Below, one piece after another: positions 39,453-47,700 of a DNA stretch of 64,000 bases. The stretch lies in the NCBI RefSeq assembly GCF_021295345.1, contig NZ_JAIMJB010000010.1, forward strand, positions 111,856-175,855, given 5' to 3'. Each line of letters starts with the position of its first letter. Position 1 is the first letter of the stretch. The position numbers and the translations under genes are program-made. The stretch comes from Motilimonas eburnea. Lineage in GTDB: Bacteria > Pseudomonadota > Gammaproteobacteria > Enterobacterales > CBDFNC01. The notes beneath the pieces are model-generated. The model worked only from the letters and a program-made list of their open reading frames with translations, was not told the DNA's origin and did no database searches.

Positions 39453-40076
39453 CTATTTGTGACTTGTCGCAGCTAATAAAGAGCCTGCCCCGATAAACAG
39501 GCCGCCAAAAATGCGGTTTTGTAAGCGCATGTGTTTGTCGCTTTTAATCAGCACCGATAATCGCGTGGCCAGTAAGGCGTACCCTAACATGACCCAAGTA
39601 TCGATAACGACCGACGTGGCAGCCAAGATCAAAAATTGCGGCGCCTGCGGGGCATGGGGGTCAATAAACTGAGGCAGCAGAGCCAGTAAAAAAACGATGC
39701 TTTTAGGGTTAGTGATATTAACCAGCATGGCGTATGTAAACAGGCTGCGCAAAGATTTAGGCGTCCCTTGTAACTGCTCCACATTGAGGGAGCCCTGTTC
39801 ACGAAATTTCATGACGCCTAAATAGATGAGATAGGCCACCCCTGCCCATTTAATCAGATTAAACAGCAAACTCGATTGCGCCACCACAGCGCCTAGTCCA
39901 ACCGCAACCAAGGCAAACAGTAAGATAAGCCCCACTTGCAACCCAAAAATAGAAGCAAGAGACCGACGAAAACCCTGATTCATGGCGCTGGCCATGGTGT
40001 TAACCGCCCCCGCTCCCGGCGAGATACTCAGGAACAACCCCGCCACCACATAGGCTAACCATACGTCAAATGTCAT
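39453..40076 (-). CDS. LysE/RhtB-family amino-acid exporter
   Basis: A 207-aa inner-membrane protein with about six hydrophobic helices and the family start TFDVWLAYVVAGLFLSISPGAGAVN; SPGAG is the RhtB signature. It exports amino acids such as homoserine, threonine or leucine; the substrate cannot be told. The ATG at 40076 has GGAG upstream; a longer frame reaches 40160 but overlaps the neighbouring transporter. Confidence 0.92.
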   Translation of the reverse strand: MTFDVWLAYVVAGLFLSISPGAGAVNTMASAMNQGFRRSLASIFGLQVGLILLFALVAVGLGAVVAQSSLLFNLIKWAGVAYLIYLGVMKFREQGSLNVEQLQGTPKSLRSLFTYAMLVNITNPKSIVFLLALLPQFIDPHAPQAPQFLILAATSVVIDTWVMLGYALLATRLSVLIKSDKHMRLQNRIFGGLFIGAGSLLAATSHK

Positions 40077-40089
40077 ATTAGCTCCAAAG

Positions 40090-40983
40090 CTAGGATGGCT
40101 TGATGGGCTTAGTTTGCCGCAAAGAAAGATAAATGCCCGAGCCAATGGCCATGGCGCCAATCAACTGAAACCAGGCCAACTGCTCACCAATAAAAGCCAC
40201 CGCAAGCACGGTACCGAACACTGGCATCAGGTGAATAAACTGACCTGCCATACTGGCACCCACCAACTTAACGCCTTGGTTCCAACAAAAATAAGCAACC
40301 AAGGAGGCAAACACCGCGGTATACACCACCGCACTGCCATTTTGCCAGCTAAGTTGCCAAGCAGGCTCGCCAGCCCAGTTAAGCCAATAAATAGGACTGA
40401 GTACTAAACTGCCCACACTAATGCTAAAGCCAAGAAAAGCCATCGCCGACAACTCGGCCGGTTTAACCTTTAAGCCAATAGAATAGATGGCCCATAACAG
40501 GGCGGCCAACAATACCCATAGATCACCCGTATTTATCGATAACTGATATAGCCGTTCGAGCTCGCCATGACAAACTAAAAAAATAACCCCAAGTAAGGAA
40601 GTCAAAACACCAAGCCCTTGCATCAAGCGAATTTTTACCCCTAGGGCTAACGAGCAAAGGATAATTAAAATGGGGATCATCGAATTAATAAGCAAGCCAT
40701 TGGTCGCGGTTGTTGTTTGCAAGCCTAAGTAAACACAGGTATTAAACCCAGCCACACCGACCGTTGATAGTAGACATAACTTCAGCCAATGGGTTTTAAT
40801 CAAATGCCGCTGACGCCAAATCGGCTTGATAGTAAAAGGTAAAATCAGGCACATGGCCAAAGTCCAACGCCAATAAGCTAACGCGATGGGAGGTATGTCG
40901 CTGGCGACATAGCGAGCAAAGACGAAATTACCCGACCAAAATAAAGCCGATAAAGCGGGTAGTAGGTAAGCTGATGGTAACAA
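40090..40983 (-). CDS. EamA/DMT-family transporter
   Basis: A 297-aa protein with ten hydrophobic helices in two EamA repeats (first from about residue 7, second from about 152), typical of drug/metabolite transporters. The start is TTG with AGGGGG at proper distance. It lies 13 bp upstream of the LysE-type gene, so both are probably co-transcribed. Substrate unknown. Confidence 0.9.
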   Translation of the reverse strand: MLPSAYLLPALSALFWSGNFVFARYVASDIPPIALAYWRWTLAMCLILPFTIKPIWRQRHLIKTHWLKLCLLSTVGVAGFNTCVYLGLQTTTATNGLLINSMIPILIILCSLALGVKIRLMQGLGVLTSLLGVIFLVCHGELERLYQLSINTGDLWVLLAALLWAIYSIGLKVKPAELSAMAFLGFSISVGSLVLSPIYWLNWAGEPAWQLSWQNGSAVVYTAVFASLVAYFCWNQGVKLVGASMAGQFIHLMPVFGTVLAVAFIGEQLAWFQLIGAMAIGSGIYLSLRQTKPIKPS

Positions 40984-41053
40984 ATTAACCCCCTAGTGGG
41001 ATTTTGATCGGTAAAGTAAGAAAAACTAACGTAAACTTAACATCATATGAGCG

Positions 41054-42079
41054 ATGATGACACAGCAGAATAACGTGGCCTATAACAACAAATATCAATT
41101 AACCCTTGAGTCCGAACTACCAGAGAAATACGCCAGCCATATCGGCCCTTTTTGGCGTCAATTCAGTCGCCCCGATGAGTTTATTGGGGTGGATGGCGTG
41201 CGCATTTGTTACACCCGTATTTGCCGCCCTGAACATACCCGAGCCATTGTCATATCCCCAGGGCGTATCGAAAGCTACATCAAATATCAAGAGCTCAGCT
41301 ACGACCTAGCCCAGCAAGGGTTTGACGTTTATATTATCGACCATCGAGGCCAAGGCCTGTCCGGGCGCATGACTGATAACCCTCAACAAGGCCATGTGGC
41401 GCAATTTTCAGATTATGTTACCGACTTTGCCTACTGGGTTGATCAAGCATTGTCCCTTGACCGCTATCATCACACCTATTTAATCGCCCACTCCATGGGC
41501 TGTGCCATTGCGGCTTTATATCTGATGGACCACCCCCAGCGCTTCGAGCGAGCGGCATTTTGCAGTCCGATGTTTGATATTAATCTGGGCCCATTTAGCG
41601 CCAAAATGGCGCTCTCTATTACCAATGCAGCGATCCGCTCCAATGCCATGATGCGCCGCGCGCCACAATTTGCACCTGGGCAAGGGGGTTACCAAAATAC
41701 CCCCTTTGAGGAAAATGAACTCACTCAAAGCTCAGTGCGCTATCACTTTTTTCGCCAAATCTACCAGGCCCATCCCGAAGTGCAACTCGGCGGAGTCACT
41801 CACCAGTGGCTAAACCAAGCGATTTTAGCCACGGAATACATAATCCAACATGCAGCTAACATCACAACGCCTTTGATCATATTACAAGCTTCGGCTGATG
41901 CGATTGTGAACCCTGAAGGTCAAAACCAATTTTGTGCAAACTTATTGCAAGCAGGCCGCCCCTGTTTTGATGAAGAGCCGATCATTATTGGCCATGCAAA
42001 ACATGAACTGCTGGTAGAACGAGACAAATATCGTGTGCCCAGCATCAACTGGATATTAGATTTTTTCTTGCTTAATTAG
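41054..42079 (+). CDS. pldB: lysophospholipase L2
   Basis: Alpha/beta hydrolase of 341 aa, the length of E. coli PldB. Oxyanion-side motif SPGRIESYIKYQELSYDL, IIDHRGQGLSGR, the nucleophile Ser147 in AHSMG, Asp in LQASADAIVNP and His in IIGHAKHELL. It hydrolyses lysophospholipids at the inner membrane. It is transcribed away from the transporter pair. Confidence 0.93.
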   Translation: MMTQQNNVAYNNKYQLTLESELPEKYASHIGPFWRQFSRPDEFIGVDGVRICYTRICRPEHTRAIVISPGRIESYIKYQELSYDLAQQGFDVYIIDHRGQGLSGRMTDNPQQGHVAQFSDYVTDFAYWVDQALSLDRYHHTYLIAHSMGCAIAALYLMDHPQRFERAAFCSPMFDINLGPFSAKMALSITNAAIRSNAMMRRAPQFAPGQGGYQNTPFEENELTQSSVRYHFFRQIYQAHPEVQLGGVTHQWLNQAILATEYIIQHAANITTPLIILQASADAIVNPEGQNQFCANLLQAGRPCFDEEPIIIGHAKHELLVERDKYRVPSINWILDFFLLN

Positions 42080-42212
42080 ACCTTGGGAAATTTTCGACTC
42101 TTTGCTCTAGCGCACAAAAATAGCCCAAATAATGAAATTCGCTCCGTGCTGTCTTTGTTACAATCAAACAAATAATATTTATAAATGAATGGATTGGCTA
42201 AAGGGACCTAAA

Positions 42213-43742
42213 ATGAAATATCGCTCATTGCTCACCATGCTCTCATTGCCCGTGCTTTGGTCATGTGCTCAATCGCCTCAACCAGCACCCCAAGCCCCTA
42301 TTACAACAGAATCTGCAACCTTAACCCGAGTCCCCTTTAGCCAAGTACTTGAAACGAACTTTCGTGGCCAACTGGCGCTCGGTGACAATGAAGCCTGGTT
42401 TACCCCCTGCGGCTTCGAAGAAGCCTTTCCATTAACCTATGGTGATGATCTTAAGATGATTTACAATAAGATCTCACCTCGTTCATTTGAACCAACCTAT
42501 GTTGAGTTTGCGGGTGAAATTGTGCCTTCGGCTAATCAAACCGACGCATCAATACGGGTCGATCGCGTGCATCATATGGCCTTGAGTAAAACCTCGCCGC
42601 AATGTACCAAGGCCGTAACCGGATTCCATTTTAAAGCCAAGGGTGACAATCCATTTTGGAATACCTTAGTGGCCGGTCAAAACCTGACCTTTACCACTCA
42701 ATCCAGCAGCCAAAAGTACGACATCAACCTTTCCAAGTTTGAAACCACCCAGCGCAACAATATTCGAGCGGTAGGAAAAAATGGCTTTGTACTGCAATTG
42801 CGTCTTAACCCTGGCCATTGTTACAGTGATAACGGGCGCGTTTATTGGGGCTACCAAGCCGAAGCGGATGCGGCTTGGGGCAAATACCAAGGTTGTGCTG
42901 AGCCGGCATGGCCTGATGTGGACACCAGCATTATTGGCAACTACATGGGGAATAAGCTTCATTATGGCCAAACCGTGATGGATTTAGCCCTTAATGAAGA
43001 CTACTCCGCCACCCTTGTTACCCAAACCCAACAAGGCAAAAAGACTGAGTCGGGTTTTTGGAAATCCAATAATCCCACTGAAGTGTCCTTGTTTCTCACG
43101 CAATCGGCTGGCAAGCCCATTGCCAAAGAGATCATCTTTAGCCGCGAAGGCCTCGCGTTAACCGCCAGCGAGAGCAATAACGCGGGCATCGTGACACAAT
43201 ATCAAGGCGGCGTGTTTCAACTCGATAAGATGTCAGGCGGACAAATATTGGCAAGTGCCCCACAAGCACAACCTAAACAACGTCGTTTTAGTCCAGCCAA
43301 TATTAATCCAACGGGGTTAGATCGTCAGATACAACAAGCCGTTGCTGAATACTTCCGCTATCACCGCACCTCTCCCGCTAACACCAAGTTTAGCGCGGTG
43401 AAGTATGACCTCAATGGCGATGGCATCGATGATGCCATCGTGCAACTGAACTGGTGTAGCAAGCATGGCTGCGTCATGTTGGTATTTGAAGGGACGGGCA
43501 AAGGCTACCAATTTCTCAGCCGAACCGAGCATGTTGCAGCCCCTATCCTAGTAGGACAAAGCCAGCAATATCATTGGCAAACCTTATATAGCCAAGTCGC
43601 CGGTGACTGGCGCAGCCTTTACTACAATGGCGTTAGCTACCCAGGTAACAGCAAACACCTTAGCAGTACCTCTCCCGACCGCAGCACGGGTGTCGTGCTG
43701 TTTGCCAATGGTAAACCACGTACTTGGTACGCCATTCGCTAA
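42213..43742 (+). CDS. large lipoprotein with NPFW-type domain
   Basis: A 509-aa lipoprotein; LWSC places the lipidated Cys near residue 18. The N-terminal half holds TGFHFKAKGDNPFWNTLV, a pattern of COG3650-type lipoproteins that bind or respond to envelope stress. Two cysteine pairs are visible. The C-terminal 120 residues contain DLNGDGIDDAIVQLNW, a calcium-type loop (DxNxDGxxD) as in FG-GAP or dockerin-like repeats. The ATG at 42213 has AAGGG upstream. No known partner; function unknown. Confidence 0.75.
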   Translation: MKYRSLLTMLSLPVLWSCAQSPQPAPQAPITTESATLTRVPFSQVLETNFRGQLALGDNEAWFTPCGFEEAFPLTYGDDLKMIYNKISPRSFEPTYVEFAGEIVPSANQTDASIRVDRVHHMALSKTSPQCTKAVTGFHFKAKGDNPFWNTLVAGQNLTFTTQSSSQKYDINLSKFETTQRNNIRAVGKNGFVLQLRLNPGHCYSDNGRVYWGYQAEADAAWGKYQGCAEPAWPDVDTSIIGNYMGNKLHYGQTVMDLALNEDYSATLVTQTQQGKKTESGFWKSNNPTEVSLFLTQSAGKPIAKEIIFSREGLALTASESNNAGIVTQYQGGVFQLDKMSGGQILASAPQAQPKQRRFSPANINPTGLDRQIQQAVAEYFRYHRTSPANTKFSAVKYDLNGDGIDDAIVQLNWCSKHGCVMLVFEGTGKGYQFLSRTEHVAAPILVGQSQQYHWQTLYSQVAGDWRSLYYNGVSYPGNSKHLSSTSPDRSTGVVLFANGKPRTWYAIR

Positions 43743-43862
43743 CAAACGCCACGCTCCCTGAGCTCTGTCCACCTCAAGCTCAGGGAGGCCGCTTGCCTGA
43801 TAACCAATCCCGCGCAAAAAAGCTGTTTTGGCCTCAAATTGATATAAGAAAATTGCATTAGA
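43743..43862. other. short intergenic with hairpin
   Basis: CTCCCTGAGCT...AGCTCAGGGAG (43752-43785) forms a long imperfect hairpin downstream of the lipoprotein gene and may end its transcript. No T-run follows. Confidence 0.4.
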
Positions 43863-44128
43863 TATACCCAATCGACCTGGATATGCTTGATTTCAGCAAG
43901 AATTTACAGGCGTTTAGGCAAGGCATTGATTGCTGGTAATGACGTTCCCCTTATCAAAATCAATAACGCGGCATAAACGCCTGTAAAACTTGCCCTTTGG
44001 GAACGCCACCGCGCTTCCACTACGTTGTTACGCTGATTTAGAAGGTGTCTACATTCCTGCATTAGCGTGCCTAGTATTGAAAACACGGTGGCGCTCTGAA
44101 ACATGCATTTTCAAGTTGATTGGGTATA
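43863..44128. mobile_element. MITE-like element with TATACCCAATC ends
   Basis: The first 24 bases (TATACCCAATCGACCTGGATATGC) are repeated inverted at the right end with about five differences. Inside, TTTACAGGCGTTTA (43903-43916) is repeated inverted at 43974-43987. The 266-bp element has no coding capacity. Its right end stops 39 bp before the flagellin-like ATG. Confidence 0.75.
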
Positions 44129-44167
44129 GACTATAATTTAGTCAGCAAAGCTATTTTCGGAGGCCTC

Positions 44168-44857
44168 ATGCAAATCGGTTCAACATCATCTTTTCTTTCT
44201 TCAAATATCATTTCCCAACAGAAGAAAAAAGAGGAAGAAGAAAACGAAAAGCTCGCCAGTGGCCGCCGTATCAATTCAGCCGCAGACGACGCTGCAGGCT
44301 TTTCTATTAGTCAGCGCTTAACATCACAAATCAACCAATCGGCTCAGCTTAATGCTAACGAAACCTACAACCAGTCCATCGCCAATATAGAAAGCAGCGG
44401 CCTACAGAATTCATCTGACTCAGTGCAACGCATTAATGAATTGGTTGTGGCAAGCGGTAACGGATTAAACGGCGAGCAAGAGCTCGGGGCCATCCAAGCA
44501 GAAATTGACGAGCTAGTTGCCGGCATAGATAACGCGAGCGATCTTGGCCTCGATACCATTAATGTCACCACCCAAAGTGTGGATGACAACCTCGCGGCAG
44601 GCCAAGCCGCACAAGAGCAGTTGCTTTCATCACAAACCGACCTTGGCGCACAAATCAATGCGTCGGATTCTTACCAAAGACAGTTAAGCAGTGCGTTTGA
44701 AAATCAAAGTGCCGCTCGCTCACGCATCGAAGACACGGATTATGCACGGGTAACCTCAGACCAAAGTAAGGCTGAAACCCTACTGGAAGCAAGCGTAAGG
44801 GCACAAAAAGAGAAAGAAGAGAACGAGAAAAAAGCAATGGGCAACATTTTGGGTTAA
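44168..44857 (+). CDS. short flagellin-like protein with charged terminal helices
   Basis: A 229-aa protein that aligns with flagellin at both ends. The N-terminal D1 motif LASGRRINSAADDAAGFSISQRLTSQI (residues 29-55) and the C-terminal SAARSRIEDTDYA (181-193) are clear. The outer D2/D3 domains are absent. The D0 regions are unusual: KKKEEEENEK (19-28) and QKEKEENEKK (213-222) replace the normal hydrophobic helices. GGAGG lies seven bases before the ATG; an upstream in-frame start inside the MITE is rejected. No flagellar genes are nearby. Whether it enters the filament is unknown. Confidence 0.8.
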   Translation: MQIGSTSSFLSSNIISQQKKKEEEENEKLASGRRINSAADDAAGFSISQRLTSQINQSAQLNANETYNQSIANIESSGLQNSSDSVQRINELVVASGNGLNGEQELGAIQAEIDELVAGIDNASDLGLDTINVTTQSVDDNLAAGQAAQEQLLSSQTDLGAQINASDSYQRQLSSAFENQSAARSRIEDTDYARVTSDQSKAETLLEASVRAQKEKEENEKKAMGNILG

Positions 44858-44878
44858 TAGGGCTCACCCCTTAGATGT

Positions 44879-44907
44879 AAAAAGCGAGTCTGACTCGCTT
44901 TTTTTAT
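44879..44907. terminator. bidirectional intrinsic terminator
   Basis: AAAAAGCGAGT, 3-nt loop CTG, ACTCGCTTTTTTT: serves the flagellin-like gene (plus) and bfd (minus), whose stop it nearly touches. Confidence 0.9.
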
Positions 44908-45125
44908 GCGACTTGCTGCACCGCAATAACTTCATGAGGACGAACACTAGCAGCAACCTGCTCCGCTAATAAAGCTTGTTGGTATTCAGTCACCGCTGCT
45001 TCAATACAGGTTCCACACTGAGTCGCTAAGCCTAGCTCACGTTTTAACATCTTAAATGTTTTACCATCAGCCACTGCTTGGCGGATGGTTTTATCAGTGA
45101 TGCCTTTGCAAATGCAGATATACAC
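44904..45125 (-). CDS. bfd: bacterioferritin-associated ferredoxin
   Basis: [2Fe-2S] protein of 73 aa that reduces bacterioferritin to release stored iron. Ligand cysteines C4, C6 (YICICKG) and C37, C40 (QCGTC) are all present. No bfr gene is adjacent. An AT-rich Fur-like site lies about 55 bp upstream, which fits induction on iron starvation. Confidence 0.93.
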   Translation of the reverse strand: MYICICKGITDKTIRQAVADGKTFKMLKRELGLATQCGTCIEAAVTEYQQALLAEQVAASVRPHEVIAVQQVA

Positions 45126-45176
45126 AATTCAACCTGTTTCAATAACTTGCTCAAAATCTACGCAGATTATAAATCA

Positions 45177-45195
45177 AAATAAGAATGATTAACAA
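45177..45195 (-). promoter_or_regulatory. possible Fur-binding site upstream of bfd
   Basis: AAAATAAGAATGATTAACA shows partial match to the Fur repeat (AATGATWATCATT-like half sites) and bfd is a classic Fur target. The match is imperfect. Confidence 0.3.
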
Positions 45196-45255
45196 CAAGA
45201 ATTACAAAGGCAATGGCAGTTTGATATAAATTTGCTAGAAATAGCTGCCTGTTAT

Positions 45256-45297
45256 GGGGTGCGAGCCCCTGTGGGAGCCGCAGTCATGCGGCGATAA
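45256..45297. repeat. REP-type hairpin pair
   Basis: GTGGGAGCCGCAGTCATGCGGCGAT (from 45271) has the edges GGAGC and GCGA with a CCGCA/TGCGG stem; next to it lies GGGGTGCGAGCCCC. Same family as the repeats at 55.5 and 56.3 kb. Confidence 0.6.
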
Positions 45298-45306
45298 AAT
45301 GAGGCC

Positions 45307-46191
45307 TCAAGAACAAACGATAGTGAGATAACCTTGACCATACCCTAGCACAGCCAACTCAACATCAACCCGCTCTTGATTAGGTTTATTAAACATTTTC
45401 TCAAGCTTAGGCATCGACTTAGCCGCAAAGTTAATGCTCTGCAACGCTAAAAAGTCACCTGTTTTCGGGTCAAGCAAGTTAGTGCCCAACACCTTAAACA
45501 GCCGATTAACATTCGCCATCATGGCCTTGGGTAACGCCTTCTTATTCACTATTTCGCGCAATTTTGGATCGTCAAGCCCTTCCATACTCGCCGCCAAAAT
45601 AGCCAAGCCTGCAAAGTCAACCACGGCAACCGCACGCACTCTTTTCGCCGGATCAACAAACACAGCAAGAAAACAAGGTAACCAACGATTATGAAACGGC
45701 CCGCTAGGCACCGATTCAATCAACACCTCTTTACGCGCAAACGCGTTCACTATGGTATGGATCGCCTCGACTTTGGGCAGCCTAATCAGCTCAGGCCGAT
45801 CTTGCGAGGCACTCGCCTCGTTATCTTCTTCATCTAATAAAGGCAACATGGCTTGATACAAGGCTTCATCAGTAAAGGGCTTAGATAGCACAAACCTTGC
45901 ACCCGCCTGCTTCGCTTGCTGGATCTTGACGGCCTCGGTCTCTGAGGTCACAAAGCCAATTTTTACATCTAATTGCGCTTTATTCACCGCCGCTAATAAC
46001 TCAATCCCGGTCATCTTCGGCATATACCAATCTGATAACACAATATCCGGATGCCACTGCTTAATAATGGCCAAGGCCTCTACCCCATCGGATGCTAATT
46101 GCATATCACAGCCACCATAGCCACAAGCTTTTAATGAACGCTTAACAATCGCCTGCATTGCTTTGCTGTCATCGACGATCAAAATTTTCAT
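45307..46191 (-). CDS. response regulator with unassigned C-terminal domain
   Basis: A 294-aa protein. The receiver domain (about 1-120) has the acidic pair D7/D8, the phosphorylation site D54 (LSDWYMP), T82 and K104 (SKPF), so it should be phosphorylated. The C-terminal 150 residues (about 140-294) do not match a DNA-binding or GGDEF output I recognise. It lies four bases after a CheX-like gene, suggesting a regulator and phosphatase pair. Confidence 0.85.
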   Translation of the reverse strand: MKILIVDDSKAMQAIVKRSLKACGYGGCDMQLASDGVEALAIIKQWHPDIVLSDWYMPKMTGIELLAAVNKAQLDVKIGFVTSETEAVKIQQAKQAGARFVLSKPFTDEALYQAMLPLLDEEDNEASASQDRPELIRLPKVEAIHTIVNAFARKEVLIESVPSGPFHNRWLPCFLAVFVDPAKRVRAVAVVDFAGLAILAASMEGLDDPKLREIVNKKALPKAMMANVNRLFKVLGTNLLDPKTGDFLALQSINFAAKSMPKLEKMFNKPNQERVDVELAVLGYGQGYLTIVCS

Positions 46192-46195
46192 AAAA

Positions 46196-46660
46196 TCACT
46201 CCTGTGATGGCTGCTTTAAGCAAGGACTATAAAAAACATAAACCGGCTCAGCATTGACTAATAAGGCACAAGGCAATACCGATTCCACCTCTCCTATCCA
46301 ATGCGCTATCTGTTGCCTAGATAAGCTCACGGGGGCGGCCATATTGTCGCTCATCGCCAGTTTTGTTTTCACATGGCCTGCGATAATGTTGGTGATTTCC
46401 CCCATGGCATCGGTCACCTGTTTTGCCGTTAACCGCTCACGGTGGCCACCAAACATGGCCTGGGCTAAACAAGTGCCCACCTCTGAGCTTGCCAGCACGA
46501 CCACCCCATGTTGGTTGTTAACAAATTCAACCCAAGCCCCCAGCACCAATGCATCCTGACACTGCAACAACTCAGACAAAACAAAAGGTAGCGACTTAAT
46601 ATCGCAAAAATGCTGCCAACATTCACCGACAACAGCTTCAAATTCGGCTTGAATGATCAT
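46196..46660 (-). CDS. CheX/CheC-like chemotaxis phosphatase
   Basis: A 154-aa protein with the CheC/CheX signature AMGEITNIIAGHVKTKL; E88 and N91 are the residues that dephosphorylate CheY-type proteins. One such motif is present, as in CheX. Placed directly upstream of a response regulator, it probably acts on that receiver. Confidence 0.75.
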   Translation of the reverse strand: MIIQAEFEAVVGECWQHFCDIKSLPFVLSELLQCQDALVLGAWVEFVNNQHGVVVLASSEVGTCLAQAMFGGHRERLTAKQVTDAMGEITNIIAGHVKTKLAMSDNMAAPVSLSRQQIAHWIGEVESVLPCALLVNAEPVYVFYSPCLKQPSQE

Positions 46661-46743
46661 AAATCACGACCCTGTCGACTAAAACGGTATTTATGCATTA
46701 TGCTAAAAAGACCTGAGTTGGCTGATTATTCAAGAGTAGCACA

Positions 46744-47637
46744 ATGCAAGACGACCACTTTATGACCATTTTTGTTATTGAAATGGCAATCTTCTTTCTG
46801 ATTGTGCTCGGCATTGGCTACTACTGGCAACGCCAAGGTAAAAAGGCCCTGTTGGCGCAACTTGAGCAAGCCGAACTCACCATCGCCAAACTCAAACAAG
46901 GTATCCAACAAAGCAGCAGCGCGCCGCCTGAGGACCTGATCAAGGCATTAAAGCAGAGCCAACAAAAAAGCCAAAAATTAACCTTAGTCTATCAAGCCCA
47001 AATTAAGCTGATTAAACAAATCGCCGCCATTTCGGAGCTACCCAGTGAAACCAAGGGCACCCACGACAACATTACCCAGCATATAACCCAACTAAAACAA
47101 CAAGCCACCGAGTCTGGCGAAATCATAGATGAAATGACAGTCGCCCTTAATGAAAGCTATTTGAAGTTTGACAACTTCAGTAAAGAAGCCAACGAGCAAG
47201 AAGAAAAATTGAAAAAAATGCTTGAAGAAGCCGTCAATAAATCCACTACCAGTGCCGAAGAACAAGCGCAAATGGAAGCCCATGCCGAAGCTGTTGGTGT
47301 TGAAAATCAACAGCTCAGCGAGAAATTACGCGCGGCCGAGCAAGATATCGATCAATATAAAATGAGCGTCGCGTCACTAGAGCAAGAATTAGAACGTCTT
47401 CAACAAAGGGAGCCCGAGGGTGAGGATACCACCGCATTACAAACCCAGTTAAGCGAACTGCAAGATGAAATCAGCCGAGTAGTCCGAGAAAAAGACTTTA
47501 TCGAAAAACAATTTTTAGAAATAGTAGAAAACGCAGGGGACGCCACCGATCTCGCCGCCGAACTGAGTCGCGCAAAAAATGAATACGCCATGTTAGAGCA
47601 AAAATTTATCGAAGCCGCGGGCGATAAGACAAACTAA
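46744..47637 (+). CDS. membrane-anchored coiled-coil protein
   Basis: A 297-aa protein with one N-terminal helix (about residues 7-27, anchor) and almost entirely coiled coil after it (Glu, Gln, Lys, Leu heptads). An ATG at 46762 is an alternative start. It faces away from the CheX-like gene (divergent, 83 bp). I do not recognise a family; such proteins often act as scaffolds. Confidence 0.75.
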   Translation: MQDDHFMTIFVIEMAIFFLIVLGIGYYWQRQGKKALLAQLEQAELTIAKLKQGIQQSSSAPPEDLIKALKQSQQKSQKLTLVYQAQIKLIKQIAAISELPSETKGTHDNITQHITQLKQQATESGEIIDEMTVALNESYLKFDNFSKEANEQEEKLKKMLEEAVNKSTTSAEEQAQMEAHAEAVGVENQQLSEKLRAAEQDIDQYKMSVASLEQELERLQQREPEGEDTTALQTQLSELQDEISRVVREKDFIEKQFLEIVENAGDATDLAAELSRAKNEYAMLEQKFIEAAGDKTN

Positions 47638-47670
47638 AAAGCCGTGATGATAATGACGCATAACGGCTTT
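47638..47670. terminator. terminator hairpin between the coiled-coil gene and glycerate kinase
   Basis: AAAGCCGT and ACGGCTTT pair across a 17-nt loop; the A and T runs let it serve both convergent genes. Confidence 0.65.
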
Positions 47671-47700
47671 CACTCATGATTTCAGCTAAATTTTGTAGAC

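Noticed and set aside
44085..44115. Sigma54 or sigma28 promoter for the flagellin-like gene
   Set aside because: The GG and GC elements are 13 bases apart rather than ten, and no TAAA-N15-GCCGATAA is present.
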